From contig NZ_JAEQMU010000001.1 of the NCBI RefSeq assembly GCF_017908035.1, positions 1,116,001 to 1,180,000 on the forward strand: a stretch of 64,000 nt of DNA, in the 5' to 3' direction. Positions 60,499-64,000 of the stretch are shown one piece after another. How positions within the stretch are numbered: the stretch's first letter is position 1; each line of letters starts with the position of its first letter. A program made the position numbers and the translations under genes. Source of the DNA: Sphingobacterium tabacisoli (GTDB taxonomy: Bacteria; Bacteroidota; Bacteroidia; Sphingobacteriales; Sphingobacteriaceae). The notes under the pieces are model-generated. The model was not told where the DNA came from and searched no databases. It was given only the letters and a program-made list of their open reading frames with translations.

Positions 60499-61101
60499 CT
60501 ATATCAAATCCAAAATAAATTCAAATCCGATAAAAATGATGATACCAAGGAACTCATTTTCCTGTAGATACAAGCGGAGGCTCTTCATGGCCGCAACCAT
60601 ATGGTTCTTGACCGTATTGGGAGATATGGATAGTTTGGAGGCGATTTCGTAGTGGGTCAATCCATCAAACCGACTTAAATTGAAAATTTGCTTTTGAGTC
60701 GGTGTCAACTTATTTAAGGCCTTATCGAGATTCTCTTTAAGTTCGCGTAAGGCTATTTCTTCTTCCACAGGTTCACATTTTTCGTTGACTAGGCTCCAAT
60801 GATACTGCTTATGTACCTCATAGCGCATAATAGACCGAAGTTTGGTCAATGCCTTTTGCTTTGTGATGATATACAGGAGCAACCAGATATCCTTGTCTTC
60901 GTTGATGTCTTCGCGCGTGGTCCAAAGGTGAATAAAGACCTCCTGTACTACATCTTCGCTCCAAGCTTCATCCTTTAAAATATAGAAAGCCAAGGAAAAA
61001 ACCTTCTTTGCGTATTTAGAGTATAAGACAGTTAACGACTCTTGATCTGACTCTTTAAGTTGAAGAATAATGGTCTTCTCATAAGATTTAAAACTGTTCA
61101 T
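60499..61101 (-). CDS. ECF RNA polymerase sigma factor (FecI-like)
   Basis: A 200-residue sigma factor. Region 2 is at about residues 28-95 (SEDVVQEVFIHLWTTR core) and the region 4 helix-turn-helix at about 133-180 (THYEIASKLSISPNTVKNHM). The last 18 residues are hydrophobic (EFLGIIIFIGFEFILDLI). It should activate the 55785-59180 receptor operon. Confidence 0.95.
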   Translation of the reverse strand: MNSFKSYEKTIILQLKESDQESLTVLYSKYAKKVFSLAFYILKDEAWSEDVVQEVFIHLWTTREDINEDKDIWLLLYIITKQKALTKLRSIMRYEVHKQYHWSLVNEKCEPVEEEIALRELKENLDKALNKLTPTQKQIFNLSRFDGLTHYEIASKLSISPNTVKNHMVAAMKSLRLYLQENEFLGIIIFIGFEFILDLI

Positions 61102-61305
61102 CTCGAAATAGGTTATCTATTCAAATTTAGAAATATATGCTAATTTAATATAGTTTATTTCAAATAAACAACAATGTTCTCCTTCCTGTCAGTATAAGGA
61201 AGATTAATCCCTAGCCTTGAAGTGAAGGCAATAGGTATTTGAACTTTTTCGTAATTTAGGTCCATCGATGGTACTGTGGTCACTGAATATATACTATATT
61301 GAAAC

Positions 61306-62133
61306 ATGAAGTTTATTTTAGATTTTTTTATTCTTATAACGGGAGTATCTGCCGCTTCTGGTCTCTACTACCAAGACGACAGGCTTTTTATTGTATCGGA
61401 CAACAGTAATTACCTATACGAGTATCAATTGCCCTCCCAAAATCTGGAAAAACACCTTCTTCTCGATATGGAGGTTCAGAACGAACAGGTTCAGAAAAAG
61501 ATAAAACTCGATTTAGAGGCTATGACTTTTTATGAAGACAGTTTTTGGCTCTTTCCTTCAGGTTCGGCAAGCAATAGAACGCAATCATTCCGTTTCTTTC
61601 CACAAGACAATACTCCCCCGAACAAATCGGATCTGTCGGAATTCTATACAAACTTACAAGAGCAGTTACCCATTTCGGCGGCAGACTTTAATATAGAGGG
61701 CAGTTTATATTATCAAGATACATTGTTTTTATTCAATAGAGGGAACGGCCCGAATGCGAAAAACGGGATAATTAAAATCGATCTATCCCTAGGAGCAGAA
61801 CCGACATTTCATCCTATTGCCCTACCTCATCTCAATGGGCAAATCAGTGGTTTCACGGACGCAGTCTTGGTTGATGATAAGATTTATTTCTTGGCTGCGG
61901 CCGAAAAGGGAGGCTCCAGCTACCATGATGGAGCTATAGGAGGATCGCAATTGGGAATCATCGATATTGCTACATTGAAGATAGCGCAAATAACAACTAT
62001 TTCGGATAACCAGAAATTCGAAGGGATTACCCTCCATCGATCAACGGAAAAGGAATTAACTTTTTTACTATGTGAGGATCCCGATAACAATGAAAACAAG
62101 AGTACGATCTACCAACTGCGTCTTTCTAAGTAA
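61306..62133 (+). CDS. DUF6929-like beta-propeller protein
   Basis: A 275-residue protein with a weak N-terminal hydrophobic stretch. Repeated motifs of the propeller type occur (SGLYYQDDRLFIVSDNSNYL, GSLYYQDTLFLFNRGNG, DAVLVDDKIYFLAAAEKGG), with KFEGITLHRSTEKELTFLLC at the end. The pattern matches DUF6929 proteins, of unknown activity but probably ligand-binding. It is divergent from the sigma gene at 61101 and ends before the terminator at 62271. Confidence 0.75.
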   Translation: MKFILDFFILITGVSAASGLYYQDDRLFIVSDNSNYLYEYQLPSQNLEKHLLLDMEVQNEQVQKKIKLDLEAMTFYEDSFWLFPSGSASNRTQSFRFFPQDNTPPNKSDLSEFYTNLQEQLPISAADFNIEGSLYYQDTLFLFNRGNGPNAKNGIIKIDLSLGAEPTFHPIALPHLNGQISGFTDAVLVDDKIYFLAAAEKGGSSYHDGAIGGSQLGIIDIATLKIAQITTISDNQKFEGITLHRSTEKELTFLLCEDPDNNENKSTIYQLRLSK

Positions 62134-62270
62134 ACTGTTAAATACGTTATTTCCTAGTGGAGATTGTTAATAGGAAAATTTGAAGTTCTTTTTAGCAGAG
62201 GCGAAACAGCACTATACTTAAAAGCAACCCCAAAAAGAGAGGTACTTTGAAATGAGGTAACTCAGGTAAT

Positions 62271-62304
62271 AAAAAAAACGCCTATCCAAATGGATAGGCG
62301 TTTT
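62271..62304. terminator. Bidirectional Rho-independent terminator
   Basis: ACGCCTATCC and GGATAGGCGT form a 10-bp stem around AAAT. An A run precedes it on the + strand and a T run follows, so it terminates both the DUF6929-like gene and the minus-strand carboxypeptidase gene that converges on it. The stretch 62134-62270 holds nothing else. Confidence 0.85.
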
Positions 62305-62353
62305 CTTCTGTACTGGTTAAACCATAAGTAGTATTTAACGTAATAACTACTTT

Positions 62354-64000
62354 TTAATTATACAATTGATTAAACAACAGCTTAAATGTACCATGACTCT
62401 GTGCACGGTTTGTAATTTCAGGACCAAATGCAAATAATTTGCCTTTGCCCAATAGAGCAACTAGACCTATAGATCCGCCTTTTAAGTATTGTTGACCATG
62501 CGCCCAACCACTTAATAGCGGCTTTTCGGTTTGGAAACTTCCTATAGCGTACAAGTCTTGCTTATTCTCCAACTTAAACACGGGACTATTATTGAAAACG
62601 ATATTGATGTTAGGATCCAAACCATAGTTTTCGGCTAAAGAAACATCCAGACTTGCTTGGAGTATACTGGTAGGAATATAGTACTCAGCACTCGATAACG
62701 GATTGCTCCTTCCATCTTTCCCCTCGACAACCAATGGATCCGTAACGGGTAGATCAAAATGATAGACCAACTCTGACGAAGCTCCTACGGTAAGAATCTT
62801 GCCTCCTTTTTCTACATAGTTTTTTAGGGCTGGTATCGATTTTTCTTTTGAGACCTGGCCCAATAGGTACCTATACTCTTCAGGAACGAGATTTGTATCC
62901 GGCTGTCTGAATTTAGTCACTTTATCATTTCTATCCGGTATTCCCTGGCCAATGAATAGTAACATATCATATTTATCGATAGCCCCGTTATCGATATCCT
63001 GAGGATAAAAACAAGTGTATTCAAAGCCATATTGCTCCAATATCCAGCGTGTCCATCCAGAAGGCATAGAGCCACCGTAGTGATCAAACAAACCTATTTT
63101 TAGCGGTTTAAGTGCAGTTAGTTTTGTAGGCTTTTTAGTTGCTACCTGTACGCGCAATCCCGAGTTGCTTATTGCCTTCTGCAATCTATCCCTCATAGCA
63201 GCATCTACATAAAAATCTTTAGAGCCTTGATCCCGGTACACCTTAGTGCCGTTACTAAGCAATTGGTTTACGACCCAAAAGGCATCATTTGCTTTAGCAT
63301 TAATGAGGTATCCGCCTTTACTATTAGGAAGTACATTTTTCTCTGCTAGGATCATCTCACCATATGGTAGCTTTTGGAATGGCCCTTCTACATCTTCATA
63401 GAAGCGATCGTAGTCTACGCCCATCTGCATCGCCAAGGTCCAACCCGCAGCATCATATGGCCGAATGGGAGGCCCTCCTTCATACTGCGTGTCATGAGGA
63501 TGGTCCTGTGCTTCAAACATATCAATGACCTGTGGTCTGAAGGCCTGATTTGCTTTTACAATCAGGGAGTTTTTAGGATAACGTTTTCCATTATGCTGAA
63601 AATCCGCTGTAGCTTGATACGCATATACTCCAGACTTAATCAATGCATTGACAAACTTGATTGCAGTTCCGAAATCAGCCTGATCGGCGGAGAGGATATA
63701 TACACGGGGATCTCTATTTTCTGGACGACGGAGTACGCTCTCAAAGTAAACACTCGGAATAGATGCAAATTTCGATTTACTACTACTTTCCTCTGTTTCT
63801 TTCTTCGCTTTAGTATCGGCCTCATAGGCTTCTTTCATCGCTTCTATATATTTTGGGGAAGCTGTCCAATAATCGGCATTTCCCCTCTCAATGGAATTCC
63901 GGCCCATTTTGTAGAAGTTGTACAAGAGCTTGTCCCCATTGCGGGCGGCGTAATCCAATATCCCCATATTCATCGAGACCGAATAATCTATAGACTGTCT
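62354..64000 (-). CDS. M14-like carboxypeptidase, C-terminal part (5' end outside window)
   Basis: The reverse strand is open from the stop at 62354 to the window edge; the ATG at 63973 is internal. The region encoded here is the C-terminal half (about 550 residues) of a large M14 zinc metallopeptidase-type protein of the kind annotated in Bacteroidota: RPENRDPRVYILSADQADFG (alpha/beta domain), a long region with KIGLFDHYGGSMPSGWTRWI, and DMLLFIGQGIPDR. The catalytic zinc motif would lie upstream of the window. Predicted exported peptidase. Confidence 0.75.
   Translation of the reverse strand, partial: RQSIDYSVSMNMGILDYAARNGDKLLYNFYKMGRNSIERGNADYWTASPKYIEAMKEAYEADTKAKKETEESSSKSKFASIPSVYFESVLRRPENRDPRVYILSADQADFGTAIKFVNALIKSGVYAYQATADFQHNGKRYPKNSLIVKANQAFRPQVIDMFEAQDHPHDTQYEGGPPIRPYDAAGWTLAMQMGVDYDRFYEDVEGPFQKLPYGEMILAEKNVLPNSKGGYLINAKANDAFWVVNQLLSNGTKVYRDQGSKDFYVDAAMRDRLQKAISNSGLRVQVATKKPTKLTALKPLKIGLFDHYGGSMPSGWTRWILEQYGFEYTCFYPQDIDNGAIDKYDMLLFIGQGIPDRNDKVTKFRQPDTNLVPEEYRYLLGQVSKEKSIPALKNYVEKGGKILTVGASSELVYHFDLPVTDPLVVEGKDGRSNPLSSAEYYIPTSILQASLDVSLAENYGLDPNINIVFNNSPVFKLENKQDLYAIGSFQTEKPLLSGWAHGQQYLKGGSIGLVALLGKGKLFAFGPEITNRAQSHGTFKLLFNQLYN

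Overview
The window looks like chromosomal DNA from a Bacteroidota bacterium, most likely Sphingobacteriaceae (Sphingobacterium or Pedobacter type). The evidence is four ECF sigma / FecR anti-sigma / SusC loci (three of them showing SusD as well), lipoproteins with Bacteroidota-style signals, little Shine-Dalgarno sequence, and families such as DUF5007, DUF6624, DUF6929 and FISUMP. No tRNA, rRNA, CRISPR array, complete insertion sequence or integrase was seen.

Layout. 1-3.3 kb: the start of a minus-strand SusC receptor with its FecR and sigma genes upstream. 3.3-18.5 kb: an accessory stretch of small, mostly unknown genes (lipoproteins, membrane proteins, an orphan HipB-like regulator, a class II Fic protein, DUF1877, DUF2625 and DUF6624 proteins, a CrtA-like monooxygenase, a transglutaminase-TPR protein). 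18.7-29.5 kb: a plus-strand sigma/FecR/SusC/SusD locus followed by a fasciclin lipoprotein, a DUF5007-like lipoprotein and a macroglobulin/plug-domain protein, with no hydrolase. 29.7-32.2 kb: an outer-membrane beta-barrel and two small unknown genes. 32.4-41.3 kb: a minus-strand sigma/FecR/SusC/SusD locus ending in a FISUMP-sialidase fusion. 41.6-47.6 kb: mixed genes (FAD-linked oxidase, AAA ATPase, lipocalin-like protein, stand-alone sigma with a membrane partner) and a truncated gene duplicate. 48-49.9 kb: a DHA2-type MFS exporter divergent from an HxlR regulator. 49.9-61.1 kb: a sigma/FecR/SusC/SusD locus whose enzymes are a GMC oxidoreductase and two Tat-type Gfo/Idh/MocA proteins, suggesting uptake plus redox modification of a sugar. 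61.3-64 kb: a DUF6929-like protein and the C-terminal part of an M14-like carboxypeptidase.

The most unusual content is an intergenic element of about 131-137 bp, all copies in the same orientation: eight full-length copies, four truncated copies and one diverged copy. Full copies share a 5' block, an invariant TACTATCGGCAT core, a conserved A/T-rich segment and a Rho-independent-type hairpin with a T tract. Base changes in the hairpin stem are compensatory, so pairing is selected. In several full-length copies a TTG-N19-TACTATCG arrangement resembles the Bacteroidota -33/-7 promoter. I read this as either a multicopy small RNA gene family or a mobile terminator module. Copies sit at gene ends and separate many accessory genes, and blocks next to them are duplicated between sites, so the accessory region looks like a cassette-like array reshuffled by recombination at the elements.
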